From assembly GCF_013761175.1 (NCBI RefSeq), contig NZ_JACDUR010000002.1, forward strand, positions 62,001 to 126,000: a stretch of 64,000 nt of DNA. The letters are read 5' to 3'. Below, in pieces: positions 32,963 to 44,605 of the stretch. The translations under genes were made by a program, and so were the position numbers. Every line of letters begins with the position of its first letter. The first letter of the stretch is position 1. This DNA is from Nonomuraea soli (GTDB lineage Bacteria > Actinomycetota > Actinomycetes > Streptosporangiales > Streptosporangiaceae). The notes beneath the pieces are model-generated. The model saw nothing but the letters and a program-made list of their open reading frames with translations, was not told the DNA's origin and did not search any database.

Positions 32963-33394
32963 ATGACCTCATCCCAGCCGCCGACCACCGCCGAGGAGCT
33001 GCGTGGCGCCGGCCTGCGGGTGACGGCCGCTCGTGTCGCGCTGCTCGAGGCCGTCAGGAACGGTGACCACCTCGGCGTCGAGGCGCTCGCCTCGGGCGTG
33101 CGCGACCGGGTCGGCCATGTCTCCCTCCAAGCCGTGTACGAAGCCCTGCACGCCCTCACCGGCGCGGGGCTCGTCCGCCGAATTGAACCGCCGGGCAGTC
33201 CCGCCCTGTACGAAGGGCGCGTCGGCGACAACCACCACCACATCGTGTGCCGATCGTGTGGTGTCGTCGTCGACGTCGACTGCGCGGTCGGTGAGGCGCC
33301 CTGCCTGACCGCGTCCGACGATCACGGGTTCGTGATCGACGAGGCCGAGGTCATCTTCTGGGGTACGTGCCTCACCTGTTCCACCGCCAGCTGA
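32963..33394 (+). CDS. furA: Fur family redox/metal regulator next to katG (FurA-like, 143 aa)
   Basis: This is a winged-helix metalloregulator. The DNA-binding part contains GLRVTAARVALLEAV and VSLQAVYEALHALTGAGLVRRIE. Metal ligands are visible in DNHHHIVCRSCG and the second C-x2-C pair (CLTC) near the C-terminus, the structural zinc site. ATG at 32963 is only 2 bases from GGAG and 6 bases from a TACGTT element, so the message may be leaderless; an upstream in-frame start at 32936 is less likely. The katG gene follows 15 bases later. In relatives FurA represses katG and is inactivated by peroxide. Confidence 0.92.
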   Translation: MTSSQPPTTAEELRGAGLRVTAARVALLEAVRNGDHLGVEALASGVRDRVGHVSLQAVYEALHALTGAGLVRRIEPPGSPALYEGRVGDNHHHIVCRSCGVVVDVDCAVGEAPCLTASDDHGFVIDEAEVIFWGTCLTCSTAS

Positions 33395-35662
<2,268 letters not shown>

Positions 35663-35680
35663 TCCCGTTCACCCCGTCCT

Positions 35681-35719
35681 GCGAGCCCGGCCGCGCCATC
35701 ATGGCGCGGCCGGGCTCGC
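35681..35719. terminator. 17-bp stem hairpin after katG
   Basis: GCGAGCCCGGCCGCGCC at 35681-35697 pairs perfectly with 35703-35719 around an ATCAT loop. It lies 18 bases after the katG stop and 17 bases before the stop of the convergent secreted-protein gene, so it can end both transcripts. There is no T-run on either side, as is usual for high-GC actinomycetes. Confidence 0.85.
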
Positions 35720-35736
35720 CGGCGTTTCGGCCAGGG

Positions 35737-36141
35737 TCAGGAACAGGCGGGGTCGTCCGTGGTCGCGCTGCCGAAGCGGGCGATGGGCAGCTTGGCCCGG
35801 ATGGTGAAGCAGCCGCCCTCCCGCGCCGCCGTCTCCAGGTGCGGCAGCGCCCGGCGGTACGGGATGCCGATCGCGACTCCGCAGGCCGCGGCGGCCAGCG
35901 GAGGCAGCCGGAAGCACACCAGACCGGCGGCGGCGTCGGCGGTCCAGCCGTGCCTGTCGAGATGTCCCGCGACCGCCTGCGTGGCGTGCGGGCGCAGGTA
36001 GTAGGTGCAGTTGAACCTGCTGACGCACTCCTTGTTGAAGTAGACGCCGGTGGCGGCGTGGGCGGGAGCGGGCAGGACAGCGGTCACGCAGACGGCGCCG
36101 GCGAGCGCCACCAGCAGCCGCGCCGATCGGAGATGGGTCAC
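35737..36141 (-). CDS. Small secreted cysteine-rich protein (134 aa)
   Basis: A signal peptide with an Ala-rich core ends at APAHA near residue 29. The mature chain of about 105 residues has six Cys (in NKECV, FNCTY, LVCFR, AACGV, GGCFT and DPACS), suggesting three disulfides. I do not recognise the family. It diverges from the WD40 gene across an intergenic region rich in TGTCCGG sites, and converges on katG. Confidence 0.8.
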   Translation of the reverse strand: MTHLRSARLLVALAGAVCVTAVLPAPAHAATGVYFNKECVSRFNCTYYLRPHATQAVAGHLDRHGWTADAAAGLVCFRLPPLAAAACGVAIGIPYRRALPHLETAAREGGCFTIRAKLPIARFGSATTDDPACS

Positions 36142-36189
36142 GGTCGACTCCTTCCGTTGCTTGGAGATCCGACCGTCGCCGCCCGGCGG

Positions 36190-36309
36190 GGTGTCCGGCG
36201 ACCGGGTCCGGACACCTGGCGGAGAAACCCTCCGCTACCGGCTGGTCACCGCCTACTCTGTGCGAGTGCTTCCGTGTCCGGTACCTCCGGACATCTTCGG
36301 CTTCCGGAC
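36190..36309. promoter_or_regulatory. Cluster of TGTCCGG/CCGGACA sites in a divergent promoter region
   Basis: GGTGTCCGG (36190-36198) and CCGGACACC (36208-36216) form a 9-9-9 dyad. TGTCCGG (36275-36281) and CCGGACA (36287-36293) form a 7-5-7 dyad, and a fifth CCGGAC starts at 36304. All lie between the secreted-protein gene and the WD40 gene. The N-terminal helix-turn-helix of the WD40 protein is one candidate reader. Confidence 0.6.
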
Positions 36310-36317
36310 GGAGTCGC

Positions 36318-39300
36318 GTGGTGGAGAACGCCAGGACTCGCTTCGCGGCCCGCCTGCGCGAGCTGAGGACGGCCGCGGGGCTGACCGTGCGAGGGCTGGA
36401 GATCGCCAGCGCCAGGACGCCCCGGAGGCGGCCGGGCGAGGATGCGATCCAGCTCGCGAGCAGCACCATCGACGGCATGACCAGCCGCCGGGCCCCGACC
36501 CGTCCGGAACGGCACAACTTCGAGGTGTTCGTCGACACCTGCCTGCGGGTGGCCGCCCAGACCGGGCGGGTGCTGCCGCCCGAGCTCGCGGATCGGGGGC
36601 GCTGGGACGAGGCGTACCAGGCGCTGCGCGAGGAGACGGAGGCCCGGCCGAAGGCGGCCAGGGCGCCGCGCGCGGCCGCGGAGGCCGCGCCGTACCGGGG
36701 ACTGGAGTCGTACGGCTCGGCCGACGAGCGGTGGTTCTTCGGCCGTGACGACCTGGTCGAGGCGCTGATGGACCGGGCGGGGGACGGCGGCCTGCTGGTG
36801 GTCACGGGCGCGTCGGGCGCGGGCAAGTCGTCGGTGTTACGGGCCGGCCTGGTCCCGGCGCTCGCCCGCGCGGGCAACCGCGGCACGGTCCTGCTCGAAC
36901 CCGGCGACGACCCGCTCGCCTCCCTGCGCCGCCTGCTCGGCGGCACAGCCAGCGATCCGCCCGCCGATTCGTCTGTCGGAGCCCTCGCTGAGCGGGCTCG
37001 GCGCAGGTGGAGGGGCGAGGTCGTCATCGTGGACCAGTTCGAGGAGGTCTTCTCGGCCCCCGACGACCAGCGCCGCGCCTTCCTCGCGGCGCTGGCGGTG
37101 CTGGCCGGTACGGGCGGCGCCCAGGCGGTGGTCCTCGGCGTCCGGGCCGACTTCTTCGGCCAGTGCGCCGCCTGCCCAGAACTCGTGCCCGCCCTCGAAC
37201 AGCCCGTGGTCGTGGCCCCGATGGACCGCGACCGCCTGCTGGAGGTCATCCAGGGCCCCGCCCGCGTGGCCGGGCTGAGGCTGGAGGACGGCCTGGCCGA
37301 GCTGCTCCTGGAGGACCTGCGCAGCGACCGCGACCACGCCGACGCCGTCGGGGTGCTGCCGCTGCTCTCGCACGCCCTGCTCCAGACGTGGCACCACCGC
37401 CAGGACGGCACGCTCACCTTCGCCGGGTACCGCGCCACCGGCGGGATCAACCGGTCGCTGGCCCAGACCGCCGACGCCGCGGTCGACGAGCTGGGCCTGG
37501 GCGGCAGGAGGGCGGCGCGCCGCCTGCTGACGCGCCTGGTCCAGCTCGGCGCGGACGCGCCGGACACCGCGCGGCGCCTGCCGCTGGACGACGCGGTGCG
37601 CGACGAACAGGACGGCGAGCCCACCCGGAAGGTGCTCGACCATCTCGTCCGGGCCAGGCTGCTGACGGTCGACCATCGCAGCGTGCAGATCGCCCACGAG
37701 GCGCTCATCCGCGGCTGGCCGCGCCTGCGGTTGTGGCTGGAGGAGGACAGGGCGGAACTGCTGACGCGGCAGCGGCTGGCGACCGACGCCGCCGACTGGG
37801 AGGCCAGCGGCCGCGACCCCGCCTACCTGTACGCGAGCACCCGCCTGAGCGGCGCGCTGGCCCTGCGGGAGGTGGGCGCCGTCGCGGCCGGTTTCCTCGA
37901 CGAGGCGCGCCGGGCCGACGCCCGGCGTTCCAGGCGCCGCCGCGCCACGACCGCGGTGCTGGCGGGCTCGCTGGTGGTCGCGCTGATCGCCGCGGTGGCG
38001 GCCGTCCTGCTGTACGGCGACGCCAGGGCGCAGACCGCGCAGGCGGTGTCCAGACAGCTCGCGGCGCAGACGAAGTTCGTGGCGGAGACCGATCCGGCCA
38101 CGGCGCTCCGGCTGTCGGCGACCGCCTGGCGCGTCTCCCCGACGGACGAGGCCAGGCAGGCGATGCTGGACACGCTCGCCAACCCGGCACGCCAGATCCT
38201 GGCCGGGCACATCTACTGGGTGTACTCCGTCGCCTACGCGCGGACGGGCGGGATCATGGCGACCGGCGGCGGCGACACCATGGTGCGGTTGTGGGACGCC
38301 CGAGGGTACGGGCAGCTCGGCGCGCCCCTGGCCGGCCACGTCGAGCACGTGACCTCGGTCGTGTTCAGCCGCGACAGCCGTACTCTGGCCTCCGGCAGCC
38401 TCGACGGAACGGCGCGGCTGTGGAACGTGGCGACGCGCCGGCAGGCCGGCGATCCGATCGACCTGCGCCCGGCGCAGATCCACTCGGTCGCGCTGACGGC
38501 CGACGGCGCGACGCTGGCCACGGCCGCCACCGACGGCACGGTCCGGCTGTGGCGGGTCTCCGACCACCGGCAGCTCGCCGAGTTCACCCGCACGAACCAG
38601 GTGTTCTACGGCGTCGCCTTCAGCCCCGACGGCAGCCGGCTGGCGGCGGCGGGCTCCGACGGCACGCACCTGTGGGACGTGGCCACCCGCGAGAGCCTCG
38701 CCCACCTGCCCGTTCCGGCAGGTCAGCGGGTCAACGCCGTCGCCTTCGGCCCGCACGGGACGGTGCTGGCCACCGCGCACTCCGACGGCGTCGCCCGCCT
38801 GTGGGACACCCGCACCCACGAGCGGCTCGCCGAGCTGAGCGGGCACGCCGGCGAGGTCAGGGCGCTCGCCTTCGACCGCGACGGCGAGCTGCTGGCGACC
38901 GGCGGCGACGACCGCGAGGCCCGCCTGTGGGACGTGCGGAGCGGCCGCCCGGTCAGGCAGCCGCTCACCGGGCACACCGACCGCATCTTCGGCCTCGCCT
39001 TCAGCCCTGAGGGGCCGGAACTGGCCACCGCCAACGCCGACCGGACCGTGCGCATCTGGGACGTGTCGGTGCGCCGGCAGATCGGCACGGCCTTCGGCGA
39101 CCACACGGCGGAGGTCAACGACCTCGTCTTCACCCCCGACGGCGCGACGCTGGCCAGCGCGGGAGCCGACCGACGGCTCGGGCTGTGGAACGTGGCCGAG
39201 CAGATTCCGATCGGCCCGCCGTACCAGCTGCCCTGGGAGGTGCTCAACGTCGACATCAGCAGGGACGGCGAGCTCCTGGCGGCGGCCTCGGGGGAGCGCC

Positions 39301-40121
39301 CGATATTGCCCGAGGGCGGCTTCGCGCCGGGCAACGGCGACGGCGACGTCAGGCTGTGGAACCTGGCCACGCGCGAGCAGCTCGGCCCGCCTCTCGCGGC
39401 AGGTGGGCCGGTCGTCGCGGCGGTCGCCTTCAGCCCGGTGGCGCCGCTCATGGCGACGGCGGGATTCGACAACAAGGCCCACCTGTGGGACCTGGCGACC
39501 CGGAGCGAGGTCGGCGAGCCGTTCGTCGGCCACATCACGTGGGTCAAATCGGTCGCCTTCAGCCCCGACGGCAGGACACTCGTCACGACCGCGCTCGACA
39601 ACACGATCCTGCTCTGGGAGACCGCCACCGGCAAGCAGCTCGGGCCGCCCCTCGGCGGGCACCACAACTGGGTGAAGGGCGCGGCCTTCCACCCCCGTGG
39701 CGATCTGATCGCGACGGTGGCCGACGACCGCACGGCACGCCTGTGGGACATCGGCACTCGCGGCCAGCGGGGCCACAGCATGACGGGCCACGCCGACGGC
39801 TACCTGAACGGCCTGGCCTTCAGCCCGGACGGCTCCACCCTGGTCACCGCGGGCCAGGACGGCACGGTCCGGTTCTGGGACGTGGCCACCCAGCTCCAGA
39901 CCGGGCCGCCGCTCTGGCATCCGAAGCCGGTCAGGGCGGTGGCCTTCAACCGTGAGGGCGACCGGCTCGCCACGGGGGCGGACGACGGCAGGATCCGGCT
40001 GTGGGACGTGACCCCCGTGCCCGACCCGTTCGCCGCGGTCTGCGCCGCCGCGGGGCGTTCCCTCACGGCCGGCGAGTGGCGGCGGTACCTGCCGGGGCAG
40101 GACTACATGAAGGTCTGCTGA
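36318..40121 (+). CDS. HTH - nSTAND NTPase - transmembrane - WD40 repeat protein (1267 aa)
   Basis: This is a large signalling-type protein. Residues about 8-60 resemble an XRE helix-turn-helix. The NTPase has Walker A GASGAGKSS at 164-172 and Walker B EVVIVDQFEEVF. A single membrane helix lies at about 543-565 after an Arg-rich stretch, so the NTPase should be inside and the repeats outside. From residue about 628 to 1235 there are 14 WD40 repeats (typically ending in RLWD), enough for two seven-bladed propellers. The start is the first GTG of GTGGTG at 36318. Such proteins are common in filamentous actinomycetes and their ligands are unknown; some STAND relatives act in defence. Confidence 0.9.
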   Translation: MVENARTRFAARLRELRTAAGLTVRGLEIASARTPRRRPGEDAIQLASSTIDGMTSRRAPTRPERHNFEVFVDTCLRVAAQTGRVLPPELADRGRWDEAYQALREETEARPKAARAPRAAAEAAPYRGLESYGSADERWFFGRDDLVEALMDRAGDGGLLVVTGASGAGKSSVLRAGLVPALARAGNRGTVLLEPGDDPLASLRRLLGGTASDPPADSSVGALAERARRRWRGEVVIVDQFEEVFSAPDDQRRAFLAALAVLAGTGGAQAVVLGVRADFFGQCAACPELVPALEQPVVVAPMDRDRLLEVIQGPARVAGLRLEDGLAELLLEDLRSDRDHADAVGVLPLLSHALLQTWHHRQDGTLTFAGYRATGGINRSLAQTADAAVDELGLGGRRAARRLLTRLVQLGADAPDTARRLPLDDAVRDEQDGEPTRKVLDHLVRARLLTVDHRSVQIAHEALIRGWPRLRLWLEEDRAELLTRQRLATDAADWEASGRDPAYLYASTRLSGALALREVGAVAAGFLDEARRADARRSRRRRATTAVLAGSLVVALIAAVAAVLLYGDARAQTAQAVSRQLAAQTKFVAETDPATALRLSATAWRVSPTDEARQAMLDTLANPARQILAGHIYWVYSVAYARTGGIMATGGGDTMVRLWDARGYGQLGAPLAGHVEHVTSVVFSRDSRTLASGSLDGTARLWNVATRRQAGDPIDLRPAQIHSVALTADGATLATAATDGTVRLWRVSDHRQLAEFTRTNQVFYGVAFSPDGSRLAAAGSDGTHLWDVATRESLAHLPVPAGQRVNAVAFGPHGTVLATAHSDGVARLWDTRTHERLAELSGHAGEVRALAFDRDGELLATGGDDREARLWDVRSGRPVRQPLTGHTDRIFGLAFSPEGPELATANADRTVRIWDVSVRRQIGTAFGDHTAEVNDLVFTPDGATLASAGADRRLGLWNVAEQIPIGPPYQLPWEVLNVDISRDGELLAAASGERPILPEGGFAPGNGDGDVRLWNLATREQLGPPLAAGGPVVAAVAFSPVAPLMATAGFDNKAHLWDLATRSEVGEPFVGHITWVKSVAFSPDGRTLVTTALDNTILLWETATGKQLGPPLGGHHNWVKGAAFHPRGDLIATVADDRTARLWDIGTRGQRGHSMTGHADGYLNGLAFSPDGSTLVTAGQDGTVRFWDVATQLQTGPPLWHPKPVRAVAFNREGDRLATGADDGRIRLWDVTPVPDPFAAVCAAAGRSLTAGEWRRYLPGQDYMKVC

Positions 40122-40141
40122 CGGGCGGGGGCCGGGCCTGG

Positions 40142-41041
40142 TCACCAGTCCAGTTCGTCGCACCCGCGGTGGTCGCCCGGCTCGACCTGGAGGGTCGCGT
40201 GCGCGACGCCGTGCCTGCTGCGGAGCAGGTCGCGGGCGCGGTCGAGCACCGCGTGGCCGTCCTCGGGCGCCGTGGTGACCAGGTGGGCGGTGGCGACGTT
40301 CATGCCGGAGGTCAGCGTCCACAGGTGCAGGTCGTGCACGTCGCGCACGCCGTCGAGGGCCGCCAGGTCGGCGGCGACCGCCGCGGCGTCCAGGTCCTCG
40401 GGGACGTGCTGGCCCAGGACGGCGAAGACCTGGCGGCCCAGGGCGACGGCGCGGACGGCGACGAAGACGCCGATGGCCAGCGCCACGACCGTGTCCCAGA
40501 AGGCCTGGCCGGTGGCGGCGATGAGCCAGCCGGCCGCGATGACGCCGGCCGAGCCGGCCGTGTCGGCGAGGACCTCCAGGTAGGCGCCCCTGACGTTGAG
40601 GCTCTCACCGGCGCCGGAGCGCAGCAGGAACAGGGCGACGAGGTTGACGGCCAGGCCGGCGGCTCCCACGACGAGCATCGGTCCCGAGGAGACCTCCGCC
40701 GGGCCGCCGATGCGGCCGATCGCCTCGGCGACCACGTAGACGGCCACGCCGATCATCAGCACGACCGCCAGGAGCGAGGCGAACACCTCGGCGCGGTAGG
40801 AGCCGTAGGTGCGGCGGCCCGTGGTGTCGGGGCGGGTGGCGATCCTGGTCGCGACGAGGGCCGCGCCGAGCGTGACGACGTCGGCGGCCATGTGGCCGGC
40901 GTCCGACAGCAGGGCGAGGGAGCCGGAGGCCAGGCCGTAGACGAGTTCGACGACGAAGAACGCGCCGACGAGCACGAAGGACAGCGCCAGCCGCCACCGG
41001 TGCCGTCCTGCGGCGTGTCCGTGTCCATGTCCGGCGCCCAT
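40142..41041 (-). CDS. Cation diffusion facilitator (zinc/cadmium/cobalt-type exporter, 299 aa)
   Basis: This is a six-helix inner-membrane metal/proton antiporter. The metal-binding segments are SLALLSDAGHMAADV in helix 2 and EVLADTAGSAGV in helix 5; the latter has a Thr-Ala-Gly where many zinc carriers have His-x-x-x-Asp. A His-rich N-terminus (GHGHGH) can hold metal. A soluble C-terminal domain follows. ATG at 41041 has AGGAGG upstream. A 34-bp dyad resembling ArsR/SmtB metal-sensor operators precedes it. Metal identity is uncertain. Confidence 0.93.
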   Translation of the reverse strand: MGAGHGHGHAAGRHRWRLALSFVLVGAFFVVELVYGLASGSLALLSDAGHMAADVVTLGAALVATRIATRPDTTGRRTYGSYRAEVFASLLAVVLMIGVAVYVVAEAIGRIGGPAEVSSGPMLVVGAAGLAVNLVALFLLRSGAGESLNVRGAYLEVLADTAGSAGVIAAGWLIAATGQAFWDTVVALAIGVFVAVRAVALGRQVFAVLGQHVPEDLDAAAVAADLAALDGVRDVHDLHLWTLTSGMNVATAHLVTTAPEDGHAVLDRARDLLRSRHGVAHATLQVEPGDHRGCDELDW

Positions 41042-41072
41042 GCTGGAGCCTCCTGCGGGGATCGGGGGAAGC

Positions 41073-41106
41073 TGCTCACATATGAGCAACTGTTCATATG
41101 TGAGCA
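41073..41106. promoter_or_regulatory. ArsR/SmtB-like metal-sensor operator before the cation exporter
   Basis: Perfect 13-bp arms TGCTCACATATGA (41073-41085) and TCATATGTGAGCA (41094-41106) flank an 8-base spacer. Inside lies ATATGAGCA-AC-TGTTCATAT, close to the ATATGAACA-type site bound by ArsR/SmtB metal repressors. It sits 32 bases upstream of the exporter start. No ArsR-family gene is in the window, so the sensor must be elsewhere. Confidence 0.75.
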
Positions 41107-41237
41107 AGATTGGCACCGGATCAGTCGAGGCGCAAGTCGCCTGACTATGTGTAAGTTTCTTGGTCAATGTCTAGAGCGGTTCGCGGCGGGGTAGCGGAAC
41201 CGGCTTCCGACGCTTCCTGCCGTGAGGAGCTTCCTCC

Positions 41238-43049
41238 GTGCGTGTCCCCGTGCGTCGCGAGCATGTGCTGTTCGCTTTCGTCGGCCTCTCCGTCGCCGTC
41301 CTCGGCCACCTGCTCCTGGCCCTGTTCATCCGCCAAGGCCTGCAGCCGGCCGTCGCGAACGTCCTGCAGTTCGCCATCACCCTCCAGATCAGCTTCGCCG
41401 CCAACTACGCGCTGACCTGGCATCCACGCGTGTCGGGCTCGGACGTGAGCCTGGGCACGAGATGGCGGCGCTACCAGCTCGCGCGCGGTGCCAGCGCCGT
41501 GCTGAACGCCGTCGCCTTCCCCTTCCTGGCACCCGCCGTCGGCACCGCCACGGCCTACTGGGGGCTGGTGGTGGCCTGCGCCGTGGTCAACTTCTGCTCC
41601 GACAAGTACTGGTCGTTCTCGCCACGGCGCCGCAGCACCCTGGCCCACCCGCGAGTGCTGCTCGGCGGGCTGGCCACCGTCCTGCTGGTACTGGCCTCGG
41701 CCATCTTCGCCGACTACTTCCTGATCGGCGTCTCGCTCTTCATGCTGCTGGTCTCCGGGACCACGGTGACGTTCCAGCTCTACAAGTGGTGGTGGCCCGA
41801 GCACAACGACCCCCACCGCTACGGCGACCCCGGCGAGCCGCGCCTGCCTGGCGTGATCCTGGTGCCGATGCGGTTCGAGGAAGCCGTCGCCGGCCACACC
41901 CTGGAACGGCTGGCCACCCTCGACCACCCCGGCTACACCGTGGTCGCGATCGTGGACCACGCCGACGACCCCGGCACCGCGGCCATCGCCCACGCCAAGG
42001 CACGCGAGCACCCGGGACGCATCCTGGTGTGCGCCTACCCCGAGGACACCGAGGTGCACAACAAACCCACCGCGCTCAACGCCGCCATGCGCATGCTCGA
42101 AGACCAGGGCGTCAGGTTCGAGTGGATCGGGGTCGCCGACGCCGAGGACCTGTTCCACCCGGGACTGCTGCGCATGGTCGACCACCGCTTCCGCGCCAGC
42201 GGCGCCGGCATCGTGCAGTGCGGCGTGCAGCTGATGAACTTCGGCTGCGCCCCGCACGCCGTGGCGGGCCGCGGATGGTGGCACGCGCACACCAGTGCCT
42301 GGTGGCGGGCGGCCAACTGCCTGGAGTACTTCAAATGGTTCCAGTCGCGGCTGAAGATGCAGGCCAGAATCGGCGTGATGCCCCTGGGAGGCAACACCGT
42401 CTTCTTCCGCCGCCAGCTGCTGGAGGACCTGCGCGAGCGATACGGCTCCTACTGGGACGAGGACTGCCTCACCGAGGACTGCAAGATCGGCATCGCCGCC
42501 TCCGTGCTGCGCTACCCGGTCGACGTGGTCTACGTCGACGAGATGGTGACCAGGGAGGAGACGCCGGAGAGCCTGCGCGCGCTGGTGCGCCAGCGGGTGC
42601 GCTGGATGCAGGGCTTCATCCAGGTCTTCCTCACCGGCGAGTGGCTGCGCCTGCCGACCAGGACCCAGCGGGTGCTGGCGGTGTACGTGCTCGGCTTCCA
42701 GTTCTTCCAGGCGTTCGTCGCCGTCCTGGCGCCGGTCGCGCTGCTCCTGGCGCTCCTGCACAAGGCGCCCGAGGCGATCACCCTGCTGGCGACCCTCCCG
42801 CTGGCGCTCACGCTGCTCAACTCGCTGCTCGACATCCAGCTGCTGGCGCAGTTCGGCCGCACCTTCGGGGAGAGGGTACGGCTGCGCGACTACGTCGGGC
42901 TGGTGCTGGGCGCCTGGCCGTACCAGCTGGCCCTGTCGTACGCGGCGTTGTGGGCGATGATCAGGCATCTGCGCCGCCGTACCGACTGGGTGAAGACCAC
43001 CCACCAGGGCGCCCACCTCGACACGGACAGGGTGCTGGTGACGCGATGA
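41238..43049 (+). CDS. GtrA domain fused to a family 2 glycan synthase (603 aa)
   Basis: Residues about 8-130 form a four-helix GtrA-like domain, associated with lipid-linked sugar handling. After two more helices, residues about 205-450 form a processive-type GT2 domain. It has GVILVPMRFEE at its start, the acidic pair in IGVADAEDLFHPG, EDCLTEDCKIG and the QRVRWMQG motif (Gln-x-x-Arg-Trp) of cellulose-synthase-like enzymes. C-terminal membrane helices follow. GTG at 41238 follows GAGGAG. It is first in a three-gene operon with a PMT-like transferase and a GH6 lipoprotein, so it probably makes or extends a surface polysaccharide. Confidence 0.88.
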   Translation: MRVPVRREHVLFAFVGLSVAVLGHLLLALFIRQGLQPAVANVLQFAITLQISFAANYALTWHPRVSGSDVSLGTRWRRYQLARGASAVLNAVAFPFLAPAVGTATAYWGLVVACAVVNFCSDKYWSFSPRRRSTLAHPRVLLGGLATVLLVLASAIFADYFLIGVSLFMLLVSGTTVTFQLYKWWWPEHNDPHRYGDPGEPRLPGVILVPMRFEEAVAGHTLERLATLDHPGYTVVAIVDHADDPGTAAIAHAKAREHPGRILVCAYPEDTEVHNKPTALNAAMRMLEDQGVRFEWIGVADAEDLFHPGLLRMVDHRFRASGAGIVQCGVQLMNFGCAPHAVAGRGWWHAHTSAWWRAANCLEYFKWFQSRLKMQARIGVMPLGGNTVFFRRQLLEDLRERYGSYWDEDCLTEDCKIGIAASVLRYPVDVVYVDEMVTREETPESLRALVRQRVRWMQGFIQVFLTGEWLRLPTRTQRVLAVYVLGFQFFQAFVAVLAPVALLLALLHKAPEAITLLATLPLALTLLNSLLDIQLLAQFGRTFGERVRLRDYVGLVLGAWPYQLALSYAALWAMIRHLRRRTDWVKTTHQGAHLDTDRVLVTR

Positions 43050-44605
43050 GCATCATGCTGGAGAACACCGCGGAGATCCGCCAGCGGGTCTCGGCCAGGC
43101 ACCGCCTGCTCGGCCTCGGCCGTGCCTGGCTCCGGCTGCACCGGCGCAGCCTGCTGCTGCTCGCGCCGGTGCTGGTGGTGGCGGGAACGATCCACGCGTG
43201 GGGCATGGCGACCTACCCGCGCTGGGTGGACGACCCGGGCACCTACCTGTCGCAGGCCTGGTCGGTGCAGTACCTGCTGGCCCTGTCGCCCTACTCCTAC
43301 TTCTACGACCACACCCCGGCGGGCTGGCTGCAGATCGCCCTGTGGTCGGTGCTGACGAACGGGTTCAACCGCCACGACAGCGCCATCGACTTCGGCAACG
43401 AGTGCATGCTGATCGCCAAACTGGTGTCGTGCGCGCTGATCTTCGCGCTGGGCAGGCGCGCCGGGCTCAGCCGCGTCGGATCGGCGGCGGGCGCGCTCCT
43501 GCTCGCGCTCAGCCCGCTGGCCCTCACCTACACACGCTGGACCTTTCTCGACAACCTGGTCACCCCGTGGCTGCTGCTGGCCTTCGTCCTGGCCTACTCG
43601 CCACGCCGCACCATCGGCGCGGCCATGGGCGCCGCGGCCGCCTTCGCGATGGCGGCGCTGACCAAGGAGACCGCGCTGGTGCTGCTGCCCGCCTTCGCCT
43701 ACGCGATGGCGCAGAACCTCGACCGGCGCAACCGGCCTCAGGTCATCGTCATGGCAGCCTTCGCCGGCATCCTGCTGATGGCGCTCTACCCGCTGTTCGC
43801 GATCTACAAGGGCGAGCTGCTGCCGGGACAGGGGCACAACAGCCTGCTGGAGACGGCGTACTGGCAACTGGCCGGCCGCCAGCCCTCGGGATCCGCGCTC
43901 GACCCCGGCAGCCCCGCCCGCTCCCTCGTCGACAGCTGGTTCGGGCTCGACCCCTACCTGCTGGTGGGCGGGCTCGTCGCGCTGCCGGCGGCGCTGGTCG
44001 CGCGCAGGTTGCGTCCCGCCGCGCTGGCCCTGGTCATCCAATGGCTGCTGCTGGTCAGGGGCGGCTACGTGCCGTACATGCACGTCATCACCCTGCTGCC
44101 GTGGAGCGCCCTGCTGCTCGCCGGCGCGGCCGAGCAGGTCGGCGGCACGCTCCGGCTGGCCATCGAACGGGCGCGCGGCGCGCGGCAGGCCGCGGCGGGG
44201 GCGTGCGCGGTGGCGCTGGCCGTCGTCTGGGCGCCCGCGTTGTGGCCGATGATGACCGTACGGGAACCCCCGCCGCTGCGCTCGGCCACCGCCTGGGTGG
44301 CCGACAACGTGCCGCGCGACAAGGTGCTCGTGGTGCACGACGCCATCTGGACCGACCTGGTGCACTACAAGGGCTTCTCGCCGCGCCCGATCATCGCCTA
44401 CAAGCTCGACACCGACCCGGCGGTGGTCAGCGCCCTGGAACGCATCGACTACCTCGTGGTGCCGAACTGGTACTACGACAGCCCCGACGCCGCCCGCTAC
44501 CCGACGCTGCTGGAGGCCCGCAAGCACGCGGTCGTGGAGATCGCCTTCGGCGCCGGCGACAACGGCGTGCGCGTCTACCGAGTCAGCGACTTCTGGAAAC
44601 CCTGA
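43046..44605 (+). CDS. PMT/ArnT-type membrane glycosyltransferase (519 aa)
   Basis: This is a polytopic membrane transferase that would use a polyprenyl-phosphate sugar and act outside the membrane. The acidic pair in RWVDDPGTYLSQAW, in the first outer loop, matches the catalytic motif region of this superfamily. About ten helices follow, then a soluble C-terminal domain from about residue 405. ATG at 43046 overlaps the previous stop by 4 bases, and the stop overlaps the GH6 gene. It may decorate the glycan made by the preceding synthase. Confidence 0.85.
   Translation: MSIMLENTAEIRQRVSARHRLLGLGRAWLRLHRRSLLLLAPVLVVAGTIHAWGMATYPRWVDDPGTYLSQAWSVQYLLALSPYSYFYDHTPAGWLQIALWSVLTNGFNRHDSAIDFGNECMLIAKLVSCALIFALGRRAGLSRVGSAAGALLLALSPLALTYTRWTFLDNLVTPWLLLAFVLAYSPRRTIGAAMGAAAAFAMAALTKETALVLLPAFAYAMAQNLDRRNRPQVIVMAAFAGILLMALYPLFAIYKGELLPGQGHNSLLETAYWQLAGRQPSGSALDPGSPARSLVDSWFGLDPYLLVGGLVALPAALVARRLRPAALALVIQWLLLVRGGYVPYMHVITLLPWSALLLAGAAEQVGGTLRLAIERARGARQAAAGACAVALAVVWAPALWPMMTVREPPPLRSATAWVADNVPRDKVLVVHDAIWTDLVHYKGFSPRPIIAYKLDTDPAVVSALERIDYLVVPNWYYDSPDAARYPTLLEARKHAVVEIAFGAGDNGVRVYRVSDFWKP

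Noticed and set aside
36837..40322. A 1161-codon frame antisense to the WD40 gene
   Set aside because: Composition is low-complexity Arg/Gly/Ala and it mirrors the third-position GC of the real gene.
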